Assembly: GCA_019187365.1 (NCBI GenBank)
Contig: JABARE010000045.1
Coordinates: forward strand, 1-60,964
From: Saprospiraceae bacterium
GTDB taxonomy: Bacteria; Bacteroidota; Bacteroidia; Chitinophagales; Saprospiraceae
Length of the DNA: 60,964 nucleotides
Reading direction: 5' to 3'
Shown: positions 1 through 8,839 of the stretch, one piece after another
How the letters are laid out: each line of letters starts with the position of its first letter
Numbering within the stretch: the stretch's first letter is position 1
Program-made: the position numbers and the translations under genes
The notes under the pieces: generated by a model
Database searches by the model: none
What the model was told of the DNA's origin: nothing
The model's input: the letters and a program-made list of their open reading frames with translations, nothing else

Positions 1-104
1 TCCACAGGATTAAGGATCATCCAATCAATCGAATCGCTGAACTGCTACCACAGAATTGGAACAAGTCAACTGTTCATACAAAAGTGGGCGAGGTCTTGGC
101 ATAA
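1..104 (+). CDS. C-terminal end of an IS66-family transposase (partial)
   Basis: Reading from base 3, an open frame gives a 33-residue tail ending at TAA (102-104). It contains DHPINRIAELLPQNW, which resembles the C-terminal tail of IS66-family transposases (typical form: DHPINRxxELLPxNW). The rest of the gene lies left of the window, so whether the transposase is intact cannot be seen. No IS66 terminal inverted repeat could be identified downstream. The match is from memory of the family, so the call is moderate. Confidence 0.55.
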   Translation, partial: HRIKDHPINRIAELLPQNWNKSTVHTKVGEVLA

Positions 105-612
105 ATGCAGTTGGTAGGACGGATACAATAGTAAGATGGATTCCTGCCTTTGTCATTGACACATTTTACCATTGGCTTATTTTATTGTTAAATGCCGCCT
201 GGTTTATGGATTAAAGAGGCAGGCAATATTATGGGCTTAAGACGACATAGGTTTTTGCGCTAGTGAGGAAGGGCAAACAGACTTCAGCCAATTGAAAGGA
301 CGTTCATCGGTTGTGGGCGGACACAGGATAAATTCCACACCTGCGCAAAGCCCCGGGAGAAGTGGCGCCATTCGGCGCTGCATCGGATCACCGGATGGCG
401 GGCACAGATTTGGCCTTGAATGGCTCAACTCTGCGCATTTGCGAGATTTCTCCGCGTATCGTCGTTGCGCTACTACCGTACCGATACCCGCCCAAACGCA
501 AAGGTGTGCTGTGAATGATTCATCTGTTGTATGGGTGAATCAATGCTGTATAAAAGATGATGGCAGGCCCATCAGTATCGGCTTTAAAGAGCAGGTACTA
601 AAACGCCTCTCG
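105..612. other. Non-coding stretch between the IS66 tail and the group II intron
   Basis: No convincing gene is seen in about 500 bases. The open frames here (about 63 and 110 codons, overlapping on opposite strands) have no recognisable domain and are probably chance. The stretch may include the right end of the IS66-like element and the 5' exon of the intron. Confidence 0.5.
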
Positions 613-1043
613 GTGCTTGGATAGTAATTGAAAGGTGCTGAACAGCAAGAGGAGAAGGCCGTCTTGAATTGTCAGGTGAGAATTAGGGAGACAAACGCAA
701 GTGAACCTGTGATGAAGCTGTGAGATAGTGGCTATGTTTTGTAAAAAGCTCGTATTCTTTGCTACGAGTGAAAAGCTGTAACGGGCGCTTGAATATTGGT
801 TACAGGGCAAACGCAGTTGAGCAGGAGTGAACCTAATTCAGGCTTTTATGCGGAACTCAGGAAGTCCCTATAAGATGCAAAGGGAACGGCACAAGTGGGC
901 AGTACCCACGAGGCTTACAGTATCGATGCTTATAGGGATGACGGATGCCGTTGTAGTAGCGACGAAGTCCCGCGTAATACGGGATGGAGCGAAGGGCGGC
1001 AGACATACCGTTTCAATAATGTAAACAACTTGAGCAATTATGG

Positions 1044-2297
1044 ATGACAAACTTATTTGAAACAAAGTCAAAACCGATTCCGATAACCAAGGACATGGTT
1101 AGGGAAGCCTATCGCAAGGTCAAGGCGAACAAAGGGAGTGCGGGCGTAGATGAAATTTCATTGAAGGAATTTGATGGAGACTTATCGAAGAACCTGTACA
1201 AGATTTGGAACCGAATGGCGAGCGGTAGCTACTTTCCAATGCCCGTGAAAGAGGTTATCATACCCAAGACCAATGGGGGAGAGCGAAAATTGGGCATACC
1301 GAGCATCAGCGACCGAATAGCACAGGAAGTAGTGAAAACCTATCTCGAACCACGATTAGAGGCGGTGTTTCTACCGCAATCGTATGGCTACCGACCCAAC
1401 AAATCGGCACATCAGGCATTAGAAGCAGTGCGCACCAACGTGCGCCACTATGCCTGGGTTATTGACAGGGACATCAAAAGTTTCTTTGACGAAGTCAATC
1501 ACGAACTATTGATGAAAGCCATAGACAAACACGTGCCCGAGAAGTGGGCAAAGCTGTACATCAAACGATGACTGGAAGCACCCGTACAGACGAAAGAAGG
1601 ATTGGTTCAGATACAAGGACAAGGCACGCCACAAGGCGGGGTTATCAGTCCGTTGTTAGCCAATTTGTTCCTGCGTTATGTGCTGGACAAATGGATAGAA
1701 AAGACCTTTCCAACGGTAAAGTTCGTGCGCTATGCCGATGATATTGTGGTGCATTGCAAAAGCGAGAACCAAAGTCATTATGTACTGGAAGGCATAAGGC
1801 GCAGACTGAAAGCATGCAAACTGCAATTAAGCGAAGAGAAAACCAAAATCACCTATTGCAAAGATTACCGAAGGAATGAAGGGAAGGATTACCCAAAAAG
1901 TTTTGACTTTTTAGGGCATACCTTCAAACCCATGAGTAAGAAAAGCAATAGAGATAATGGAGTTTTCCTAGGATTTGATTGCCAGATGAGCATGAAGTCG
2001 CGCAGCCGCATCCTTGCCACTTGGAAGCAAATGGACTTTCACGGGAAAAGCACCAAAACGCTTCAAGACATCGCCAAGGTGATTAATGCTCAAACAAGAG
2101 GAATAATCAACTACTTTGGCAAGATGGAAACAAGGATGTTAGAGCAAGTATTCCGACATTTGGACTATTGCATAGCAAAGTGGGTAAAGAACAAGTTTAA
2201 GAGCTTACGAAGTTACCAAAAAGCTTACGATTGGCTGCGAGACATCGGGTCGAGCTACCCCAATATGTTTGTTCATTGGTCAATCAGTAAATTCTGA
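1044..2297 (+). pseudogene. ltrA: Group II intron reverse transcriptase/maturase, interrupted by in-frame TGA
   Basis: Intron-encoded protein that would copy and help splice the intron. The frame opens at ATG 1044. It has RT motifs YGYRPNKSAHQAL, DIKSFFDEV, GTPQGGVISPLLANL and the catalytic RYADD, then a maturase (X) domain ending in FVHWSISKF; no endonuclease domain is visible. At 1569-1571 the frame meets TGA and resumes without any frameshift as LEAPVQ. Relatives usually read RWLEAPV at this point, so a TGG tryptophan codon appears to have become TGA (one base). The halves are about 175 and 242 codons. Other genes here use TGA as a normal stop, so recoding is unlikely. Probably a recently inactivated copy that would depend on a trans-acting maturase. 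Confidence 0.85.
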
Positions 2298-2312
2298 ATG
2301 ATTGTATGTCAA

Positions 2313-2384
2313 GAGCCGTGTGAGTCGAGAGGTTCACGCACGGTTCTGTGAGAGGCTTGCGCTGAAATGCGCTTGCCTACTCGA
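2313..2384 (+). ncRNA. Group II intron domains V and VI
   Basis: Domain V spans 2313-2346: a 34-nt hairpin beginning GAGCCGTGTG, with a GAGA-type tetraloop region and closing with CACGGTTC, the catalytic core of group II introns. It is followed by a domain VI stem (arms AGGCTTGCGC and GCGCTTGCCT, 2352-2378) with an A in CCTACTC (about 2379) placed as the branch-point. Domain V is intact, so the RNA may still splice even though the protein gene is broken. Confidence 0.8.
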
Positions 2385-2485
2385 CCCTCTTATGAAGCCA
2401 TGTGGGTGAGCATTGGGTAAGTACAATAGATGGGGGAATTTCGTCGAAGCCTGCTGTCGACAGGATTATTCTCGATTATCTTCGC

Positions 2486-3931
2486 ATGGACATGAGATGG
2501 GAAAATTTTATAGGAGGAGGCTACAGGCCAGCGTCCAGAGGTCTTTATTTTGAGGACCTGAACCCTGCCACTGGCAACCTGGTAGCCCAGGTGGCGCGAA
2601 GTGGTTCCGAAGACCTGCAATGGGCAATTGATTCCGCGAAGGAGGCGTTTGGCTCATGGAGCAAAACGTCCCCTGAAGCCAGAGCGGGGATCCTGTACCG
2701 CATCGGCGAGGGCCTTGTGCTGCGAGAAGAGGAGTTTGCCTTGGCGGAAACCCTCGATACCGGTAAGCCAATCGCTTTTTCGAGGAGTGTTGACATACCA
2801 AGGGCGGCTGCCAATTTTCGTTTTTTCGCAGCAGCGGCTACGCAATTTGCTTCGGAGGCACACGAGATGCCTGGCAGGGCCATCAATTACACCCTGCGGC
2901 AACCGGTCGGCATCGTGGGCTGCATCGCTCCATGGAACCTTCCACTATACCTGATGAGCTGGAAAATTGCACCGGCTCTGGCTGCTGGCAACTGCGTCGT
3001 TGCAAAGCCTTCAGAATTTAGCCCGGTAACGGCTGCCATGCTTGGGGAGGTCTGCAATGAAGCGGGGCTGCCTCCAGGGGTATTGTCCATCCTGCAGGGG
3101 TTTGGTTCAGAAATCGGAGAAGCCATCGTCGACCATCCCGATGTCAAGGCCATTTCGTTTACGGGGGGCACGCAGACGGGTGCCCGCATTGCTTCGCGCA
3201 CAGCACCGGCCTTTAAAAAGATCAGCCTCGAACTGGGGGGAAAAAACCCCTGCATCGTCTTTGCCGATTGCGATTATCCGCGCACCCTGCGCGAAATTGA
3301 GCGGCTGGCCTTCTCCAATTCCGGACAAATCTGTTTATGCGGCAGCCGCATTCTCGTGGAGCAGTCAATCTACGAGCGCCTGTCAGCTGATCTGGTGAAT
3401 GCGGCGACCCAATTGCACCCTGCAGATCCGCTGGATCCGGCAACCCGCATGGGCGCCCTGATCTCGGAACCACATCTGCAGAAAGTCCACGGCTACGTAG
3501 AGCAGGCTCGCTCAGAGGGGGGGAGAATTCTGTGCGGGGGTCAGCGCCTGCCAGGGGCAGGGGCATTTTACCCGCCCACCCTGATCGATGGGCTTGGACC
3601 GGAAGCCGCTTGCAACCGCGAGGAAATTTTCGGTCCGGTGGCTACCCTGCAGCCCTTTGCCACCGAAGAGGAAGCCCTGGAACTGGCAAACCACAGTGCC
3701 TACGGTCTCGCAGCCACGCTGTGGACAGAAAATCTCTCGCGCGCCCACAGAATGGCATCGGCGCTGCAGACGGGCATCGTGTGGGTCAACACATGGCTGC
3801 TCCGCGACCTGCGAACTCCTTTCGGCGGAGTCAAGCATTCGGGAACCGGGCGGGAAGGGGGCTGGGAAGCCATGCGATTTTTTACCGAGCCGAAAAATGT
3901 ATGTATTAATTTCGGCCCTCGAAACGCATGA
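2486..3931 (+). CDS. Aldehyde dehydrogenase, ALDH8/2-aminomuconate-semialdehyde dehydrogenase type
   Basis: NAD-dependent oxidation of an aldehyde to an acid in the cytoplasm. The 481-residue protein is full length for the ALDH superfamily. Seen: the PWNLPL cofactor region, KPSEFSP, SFTGGT, general base Glu about 249 in LELGGKNP, and nucleophile Cys about 283 in GQICLCGSR. The C-terminal block VNTWLLRDLRTPFGG with the RDLR motif is typical of the 2-hydroxymuconic and 2-aminomuconic semialdehyde dehydrogenases (human ALDH8A1 group), so a role in tryptophan/kynurenine or aromatic breakdown is the best guess, although no other gene of that route is nearby. Start: ATG 2486 (or 2492) fits the family; upstream in-frame codons run into the intron exon. 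The stop overlaps mlaE by 4 bases (ATGA). Confidence 0.88.
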   Translation: MDMRWENFIGGGYRPASRGLYFEDLNPATGNLVAQVARSGSEDLQWAIDSAKEAFGSWSKTSPEARAGILYRIGEGLVLREEEFALAETLDTGKPIAFSRSVDIPRAAANFRFFAAAATQFASEAHEMPGRAINYTLRQPVGIVGCIAPWNLPLYLMSWKIAPALAAGNCVVAKPSEFSPVTAAMLGEVCNEAGLPPGVLSILQGFGSEIGEAIVDHPDVKAISFTGGTQTGARIASRTAPAFKKISLELGGKNPCIVFADCDYPRTLREIERLAFSNSGQICLCGSRILVEQSIYERLSADLVNAATQLHPADPLDPATRMGALISEPHLQKVHGYVEQARSEGGRILCGGQRLPGAGAFYPPTLIDGLGPEAACNREEIFGPVATLQPFATEEEALELANHSAYGLAATLWTENLSRAHRMASALQTGIVWVNTWLLRDLRTPFGGVKHSGTGREGGWEAMRFFTEPKNVCINFGPRNA

Positions 3932-4671
3932 CGAAATTACTCTACCATTTTGGTCGCTACGTCCTCTGGCTTGGCCAGGCATTCCGCAAGCCCGAACGCA
4001 TGGGTATGTACTGGAAAGAGACCCTGCGCCAGATGAATAACATCGGGATCGGTTCGCTGATCATCATCGGCGTAATCTCCGTTTTCATCGGTGCCGTTAC
4101 CGCCGTGCAATTTGCCTACCAGATGGAAGGTTCTATCATTCCGCGCTATTACGTGGGTTACGTCGTGCGCGACATGACCATCATCGAACTGGCGCCTACC
4201 TTTTCCTGCATGTTGCTTGCCGGAAAAGTGGGTTCCAACCTGGCGACCGAGCTTGGCGGAATGCGCCAAAAGGAACACATCGACGCGATGGAGATCATGG
4301 GAGTGAATACTGCCGCATACCTTGTGCAGCCCAAACTCATCGCCGCCCTGGTCGTTGTTCCCATGCTCGTTTGCATCGGGGCCTTTATCAGCATTATTGG
4401 CGGCTACACGGCAGTAGTCCCCACGGGGTGGTTTTCACATGGCGAATACATCCAGGGCCTTCGCTCCTTTTTCGAACCCTACAACGTCTGGATGATGTTT
4501 GTCAAGGCATTTGTTTTTGCCTTCATCCTCACCACAGTATCGTGCTACCAGGGATATTTCGTAAAGGGGGGGAGCATTGAACTCGGAGACGCCAGCACCC
4601 GTGCCGTGGTATTTTCAAATATACTCATCCTGCTGTCGGATTACATCATTGCCATGATAATGACTTCATGA
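3928..4671 (+). CDS. mlaE: MlaE-family phospholipid ABC transporter permease
   Basis: Inner-membrane permease of an MCE-type ABC system that moves phospholipids between inner and outer membranes and helps keep outer-membrane asymmetry. The 247-residue protein has about five hydrophobic segments and the family's conserved middle: APTFSCMLLAGKVGSNLATE followed by MRQKEHIDAMEIMGVN. Both ends overlap neighbours by 4 bases (ATGA), so it is translationally coupled to the aldehyde dehydrogenase before it and to the ATPase after it. The MCE substrate-binding subunit (MlaD) that should complete the transporter is not in the window; in Bacteroidota it is often encoded elsewhere. Confidence 0.92.
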   Translation: MTKLLYHFGRYVLWLGQAFRKPERMGMYWKETLRQMNNIGIGSLIIIGVISVFIGAVTAVQFAYQMEGSIIPRYYVGYVVRDMTIIELAPTFSCMLLAGKVGSNLATELGGMRQKEHIDAMEIMGVNTAAYLVQPKLIAALVVVPMLVCIGAFISIIGGYTAVVPTGWFSHGEYIQGLRSFFEPYNVWMMFVKAFVFAFILTTVSCYQGYFVKGGSIELGDASTRAVVFSNILILLSDYIIAMIMTS

Positions 4672-5441
4672 TCCGGGCAGAAAACATCTTCAAGGATTTT
4701 AGCGGGCAGGTCGTACTCAGCGATGTGAGTTGCTCTTTTGAAGCGGGAAAGGCCAACCTCATTATCGGACGTTCCGGGGCAGGCAAAACCGTTTTTCTCA
4801 AAATACTCATCGGACTGTTGAAACCGACATCGGGCAAAGTCTGGTTTGGAGATACCAGTCTGTTTGATCTCGACAAGCAGCAACTCCGCGAGCTGCGCAT
4901 GCAAATTGGCATGCTATTCCAGGGATCGGCTCTTTTCGATTCCATGACGGTCGAAGACAACATTCGATTTCCGCTCGATATGTTTTCCAAAATGACCCGG
5001 GGGGAAAAAAGCAAACGCGTAGATTATTGCCTGGAGCGCGTTAACCTGGCGGGAAACAACAAAAAATATCCTTCCGAACTTTCGGGGGGTATGCAAAAGC
5101 GCGTTGGGATCGCCCGGGCGATCGTTCTTAAACCTTCTTACCTGTTTTGCGACGAACCCAATTCGGGGCTGGACCCAAAAACAGCCATTCTCATCGACGA
5201 ACTCATTTATTCGATCACGCAAGACGACCAGATCATCACCATCATCAATACGCACGACATGAACAGCGTGATGGAAATCGGAGATCACATTTTCCTGCTT
5301 CACGAAGGCCGACTGGCCTGGACCGGTTCAAAAGGAGAAGTACTTACCAGTACCAACGAAACCCTGGAATCCTTCATCTTCGCGTCTCCCTTTCTACAGC
5401 GCCTTAAGCGCATGTACGCAAAAAGCGTACACACCATTTGA
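4668..5441 (+). CDS. mlaF: MlaF-type ABC transporter ATP-binding protein
   Basis: ATPase partner of the MlaE permease. The 257-residue protein has Walker A GRSGAGKT, a Q-loop (GMLFQGSALF), ABC signature LSGGMQKR, Walker B YLFCDEP followed by NSGLDP, and an H-loop INTHDMN. The MlaF-like NSGLDP reading of the D-loop and the FQGSALFDSMT segment support the MCE-transporter class rather than a generic importer. It overlaps mlaE by 4 bases and ends 22 bases before the convergent dsbD-like gene. No clear terminator hairpin is visible in that gap. Confidence 0.93.
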   Translation: MIRAENIFKDFSGQVVLSDVSCSFEAGKANLIIGRSGAGKTVFLKILIGLLKPTSGKVWFGDTSLFDLDKQQLRELRMQIGMLFQGSALFDSMTVEDNIRFPLDMFSKMTRGEKSKRVDYCLERVNLAGNNKKYPSELSGGMQKRVGIARAIVLKPSYLFCDEPNSGLDPKTAILIDELIYSITQDDQIITIINTHDMNSVMEIGDHIFLLHEGRLAWTGSKGEVLTSTNETLESFIFASPFLQRLKRMYAKSVHTI

Positions 5442-5463
5442 TTGGGTGTCGGACAGCTCCCCC

Positions 5464-8010
5464 CTAATAGATCAAGCCAAGCTGACGGCCTTCTCCGGAA
5501 CCTCCTGCTTTTCGAAATGCTTCGAGTCCGCATTCGAGAAAGGAAGCGTAAGATTCAACGCCTTCTCTGTATCCCCTGGGTTTTGCTAACACCTGTTCGT
5601 CCGGGCTGACAAGCACATAGAGCGGCTGGCTGTTCTGGTTGAAGTTGACAATCTGAAAATCGGCCCACTTGTTGCCTACATTTCTCAGACGGGTGTTCCG
5701 GACAGAGGAGAAGAGTTCCTGCTCCAAGGGTGCGCGGTCGTCTACATACAGTGAGACCAACACGTAGTCGTTTGCAATTTTTGAACGTACCGACGGATCC
5801 ACCCAGATGTGTTCTTCAGTTTTGCGGCAGTTTACGCAACCGTATCCCGTAAAATCTAGCAGCATGGGCTTGTTTTTCTCCCTGGCAAACGCGAGACCCT
5901 CGTAATAATCTTTAAAGCAGTTGAGATTGTTTGCACACATGGAAAACGATGGGTAACGCTCGCGGATGGAAGCGTCCAGTTCGGGCTCGGCAAGAAAATA
6001 ATTGTAGTAAGCAGGTGGGGCAAGTCCACTCATCAGCTTCAGAGAGCGGTACGTTTTCAACTCATCGTTGTAGGTGAATCCCGTGATGAGGTAAACGGTA
6101 GCGGCGAGCGATGCAAGGGCAAATCCCCAGCGCGTCGCAGACAAGCGTTTTAAGGGGCTGTCGTGTGGAAACCTCAAAAGGCCAAAGAGATAAAGTGTCA
6201 TCAGTGCGAAAATGATGACCCAGGCACCCATGAAGAGCTCGTACCCGAGAATGCCCCAGTGCTGCACCATATCGGCAACCGAGAGAAATTTAAACGCGAG
6301 CGCAAGTTCGAGGAAGCCAAGTACGACTTTGACGCTGTTCATCCAGGAACCCGACTTTGGAAGCGAATTGAGAAAGGCCGGGAATGCAGCAAAAAATCCG
6401 AACGGAATGGCCAACGCGGTTGAGAAGCCAAGCATGACAACGAAGGGACCCATTTTTGAACTTGCCGACTGGACGATTGCAGAGCCAATGATCGGGCCGG
6501 TGCAGGAAAAGCTGACAATGGCAAGGGTAAACGCCATAAAAAAAATGCCGAGCAGGCCTCCGGAATCCGAGAGAGCATCGCTTTTATTTGCCCAGCTGCT
6601 GGGCAAAGTAATTTCGTAGTACCCAAAGAAGGAAAAGGCGAACAGAATGAAAATGATGAAGAACAGGGTATTGGCGATCCAGTTTGTCGACAATTCATTG
6701 AGGGCGGTGGCGCCAAAAACGGCGGTGATCAGCAATCCGATGGCCACGTAAATCACTATTATGGAAAGTCCGTAAATCAAAGCATTGTGCAGGCCTTTGC
6801 GTTTGGTGTCCTTGGTGAAAAAGGATACCGTGAGAGGGATCATCGGAAAAACACAGGGTGTTAGAAGTGCAAGCAGGCCGCCGAGAAAACCAAAAATGAA
6901 AGTCCACCAATGGTTTTTTCCCTCCAGGCGCTCTTCGCCGCAATTGCCGGCAGGCGCTTTTTGTGTTTCGACGAGTTTAGGGATCAATTGATCGATGTTC
7001 GTCCCGTCTCCCGAAGGCGACGCAGCAGGCCCCGATTCGGTCTCCAATGAAAATTTCCTGGAGGCGGGGTCGAAGGAAAATGCTACGTTGGCGGGAGGAA
7101 GGCAACGCGTTGCATCGCAGGTCTGGTAGGTAAAGAATCCGCTAACCAAAGCAGCGGGATCATTTATTAGGATGTCCTGGCTGAAACGAACGAGCGTTTT
7201 GTACTTGGTGAGTTGCATTTCAAAGATCTCGTCGAATTGCTCGATCTTGTGTTCTGACTCTTCGACGAGCTTGCCAGAGCGTTGGTAACCGTCGGAGGCA
7301 GTAAATTCGAAAGCGCTGGGAATGGGACCGTCCTCCGGGATATAATGGCTGTAGATGTACCAGCCTGGGTCGATGGTGGCGTGCACAATTAGGGTAAAGG
7401 TGCCACCTCCCAGATCCTTGAGTTCTGAGCGCAGGTGCACCGGATCCAGCAGTCCAGGTTCATCGCCATCCACTCCGGTTTCGTCAAGGGAAGGCCCGCC
7501 AGGGATCAGCAATGCGTTTCCGGTTCCGGCTACCATTTGATTGCCCTCAGGTTTTTCAGGGGTGATTTCAAAATCCACGCTGGCAGGCGGGATGCATTTG
7601 GAATCGTCGCAACTCATAAAGTAGGCGGAGACGCGTATAGGCAGACTGGGATCCCGGATGACGAGTTTCTGTACGAAATCCACCCGGTCGTAGTATTTCG
7701 ATACAATGAGGTTGTCGAAGAGCGGTTCGGGCCCCTGCTTTTTCTTGCCCAGCTCGGCGACCTCCCCCGTCCGGTCAAAATGGGGCGCGTTGGTGAAACT
7801 GATCTCCGTCGGTTGTGCCGCGTTGGGATCGGAGCTCTGGCTGTATATGGCCCATCCGGGGTCCATCTTTGCCGAAAGGACCAGCTCGAAGTTTTGTCCC
7901 CCGGTGTTCTTCAGGGCGTAGCTCCAGTGCACGGGCTCGAGCACCTGGGCAGCGACCGGGTTTAACTGGGAGGCAGTAAAAAGTAAGCTGAGTACGAGCG
8001 CCTTGTGCAT
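5464..8010 (-). CDS. dsbD: DsbD-like thiol:disulfide interchange protein with duplicated N-terminal domain
   Basis: Carries electrons from cytoplasmic thioredoxin across the inner membrane to periplasmic disulfide-reducing partners. Of 848 residues, 1-21 look like a signal peptide. Two homologous periplasmic beta domains follow, each with a Cys-x4-Cys: C134/C139 (CDDSKC) and C298/C303 (CDATRC). Then comes a membrane domain of about eight helices (365-645) with the two DsbD/CcdA cysteines in LLTPCVFP (C386) and SFSCTGP (C503), and a C-terminal thioredoxin-like domain with C725-VN-C728. Escherichia coli DsbD has a single N-terminal domain and is about 565 residues, so this is an enlarged version; similar two-domain forms are common in Bacteroidota. 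The gene is convergent with mlaF and in line behind purQ, 106 bases away. Confidence 0.9.
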   Translation of the reverse strand: MHKALVLSLLFTASQLNPVAAQVLEPVHWSYALKNTGGQNFELVLSAKMDPGWAIYSQSSDPNAAQPTEISFTNAPHFDRTGEVAELGKKKQGPEPLFDNLIVSKYYDRVDFVQKLVIRDPSLPIRVSAYFMSCDDSKCIPPASVDFEITPEKPEGNQMVAGTGNALLIPGGPSLDETGVDGDEPGLLDPVHLRSELKDLGGGTFTLIVHATIDPGWYIYSHYIPEDGPIPSAFEFTASDGYQRSGKLVEESEHKIEQFDEIFEMQLTKYKTLVRFSQDILINDPAALVSGFFTYQTCDATRCLPPANVAFSFDPASRKFSLETESGPAASPSGDGTNIDQLIPKLVETQKAPAGNCGEERLEGKNHWWTFIFGFLGGLLALLTPCVFPMIPLTVSFFTKDTKRKGLHNALIYGLSIIVIYVAIGLLITAVFGATALNELSTNWIANTLFFIIFILFAFSFFGYYEITLPSSWANKSDALSDSGGLLGIFFMAFTLAIVSFSCTGPIIGSAIVQSASSKMGPFVVMLGFSTALAIPFGFFAAFPAFLNSLPKSGSWMNSVKVVLGFLELALAFKFLSVADMVQHWGILGYELFMGAWVIIFALMTLYLFGLLRFPHDSPLKRLSATRWGFALASLAATVYLITGFTYNDELKTYRSLKLMSGLAPPAYYNYFLAEPELDASIRERYPSFSMCANNLNCFKDYYEGLAFAREKNKPMLLDFTGYGCVNCRKTEEHIWVDPSVRSKIANDYVLVSLYVDDRAPLEQELFSSVRNTRLRNVGNKWADFQIVNFNQNSQPLYVLVSPDEQVLAKPRGYREGVESYASFLECGLEAFRKAGGSGEGRQLGLIY

Positions 8011-8116
8011 AATTTTGCTTTAATAGGCGACAAAATTAGGTCAAACCGCGCGAAAGGGGGGTGAGTTTAAGATTCCCTTAAGCCGGGCTTAACCCTTTTT
8101 AACGTCAGGGGTGGTC

Positions 8117-8836
8117 TTAGGCGATGCTCATGGAATACTGGCTGATCCAGCTAAACAGCGACTCGAAGAAATACTTGCCGTCTTCGTTGCCCAGGGCAGC
8201 TTCCGAGGCCCTCTCCGGGTGGGGCATCAGACCGCAGACGTTGCGGCCTTCGTTGCAAATGCCGGCGATGTCCAGCAAGCTTCCATTGGGGTTGTATTTT
8301 CCGCCGACCACACCTTCCGGGCTGCAATATTGAAACATAATCTGCCCATTGGCCTGGAGCTGCCGGAGGGTCTTTTCATCGGTGTAATATCGCCCGTCGG
8401 CGTGAGCGATTGGGATCATGTAGGCATTGTTCGGATCCAGCCGGCAGGTTAGTGGCGTGTCGAGCGATGCTGCACGCAGATGGATGTTGCGGCAAATGAA
8501 ATCTTCGCCTACATTGCGCAGGAGCTGACCGGGAAGCAGGTGGGCCTCGCAAAGGATCTGAAAGCCGTTGCAAATGCCTATCACCAGGCCCCCTTCGTTT
8601 GCAAAACGGAGGACCTCCTTCATGATGGGCGAAAACCGTGCGATGGCACCACACCGAAGGTAGTCGCCATAAGAAAACCCTCCCGGGAGTATCAGGCAAT
8701 CGCCGGGGCCGTAACCGTGCAGATGGTCCTGTTTATGCCAGATCTTCTCCACGGGTCGACGAAAAACAGTTCCGAGGACATGGACCATATCGTCATCGCA
8801 ATTGGAACCCGGGAATACCACTACGCCAAATCGCAT
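8117..8836 (-). CDS. purQ: Phosphoribosylformylglycinamidine synthase subunit PurQ
   Basis: Glutaminase subunit of the fourth step of purine synthesis: it releases ammonia from glutamine for PurL to amidate FGAR. The 239-residue protein is a class I glutamine amidotransferase: nucleophile C89 in GICNGFQ, and H206 and E208 in PHPER complete the triad. The N-terminal RFGVVVFPGSNCD and GGFSYGDYLRCGA are PurQ signatures. purL and purS are not in the window. The start ATG is 3 bases from the stop of the downstream-oriented neighbour, and a TATTTTTG promoter box lies about 22 bases upstream inside that neighbour's 3' end, so purQ can be transcribed on its own. Confidence 0.95.
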   Translation of the reverse strand: MRFGVVVFPGSNCDDDMVHVLGTVFRRPVEKIWHKQDHLHGYGPGDCLILPGGFSYGDYLRCGAIARFSPIMKEVLRFANEGGLVIGICNGFQILCEAHLLPGQLLRNVGEDFICRNIHLRAASLDTPLTCRLDPNNAYMIPIAHADGRYYTDEKTLRQLQANGQIMFQYCSPEGVVGGKYNPNGSLLDIAGICNEGRNVCGLMPHPERASEAALGNEDGKYFFESLFSWISQYSMSIA

Positions 8837-8839
8837 ACG

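Larger units (their letters stand above)
613..2390 (+). mobile_element. Group II intron (RNA plus interrupted reverse transcriptase)
   Basis: A self-splicing retroelement. The reverse transcriptase frame (1044-2297) lies in domain IV. Upstream, the run around 945-1003 (GTAGTAGCGACGAAG, then GGGATGGAGCGAAGGGC) looks like the domain II/III region seen before ltrA-type genes. Downstream is a canonical domain V and a domain VI hairpin. The 3' end is near 2384-2390. The 5' end is uncertain: I place it at GTGCTTGGATAG (about 613) by loose likeness to the GUGYG start, and it could be off by 100 bases or more. The 3' exon starts about 100 bases before the aldehyde dehydrogenase, so the intron sits between that gene and whatever promoter originally served it. 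Confidence 0.7.

Noticed and set aside
292..624. 110-codon frame upstream of the intron
   Set aside because: It overlaps an opposite-strand frame, has no recognisable motif and runs into the intron's presumed 5' end.
1044..2297. Reading the TGA at 1569 as tryptophan (alternative genetic code)
   Set aside because: Several clear genes here (mlaE, parC, fumC, nuoN) end with TGA at the expected length, so TGA is a normal stop.
7435..7965. 176-codon plus-strand frame inside the dsbD-like gene, and similar long antisense frames at 11086-11868 and 18311-19138
   Set aside because: High-GC genes often leave long open antisense frames. Each of these opposes a well-supported gene.
8070..8100. Short palindrome TTAAGCCGGGCTTAA followed by CCCTTTTT between dsbD and purQ
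   Set aside because: It looks like a terminator on the plus strand, but both neighbours are on the minus strand and no plus-strand gene ends there. The minus side has no T run after the stem.
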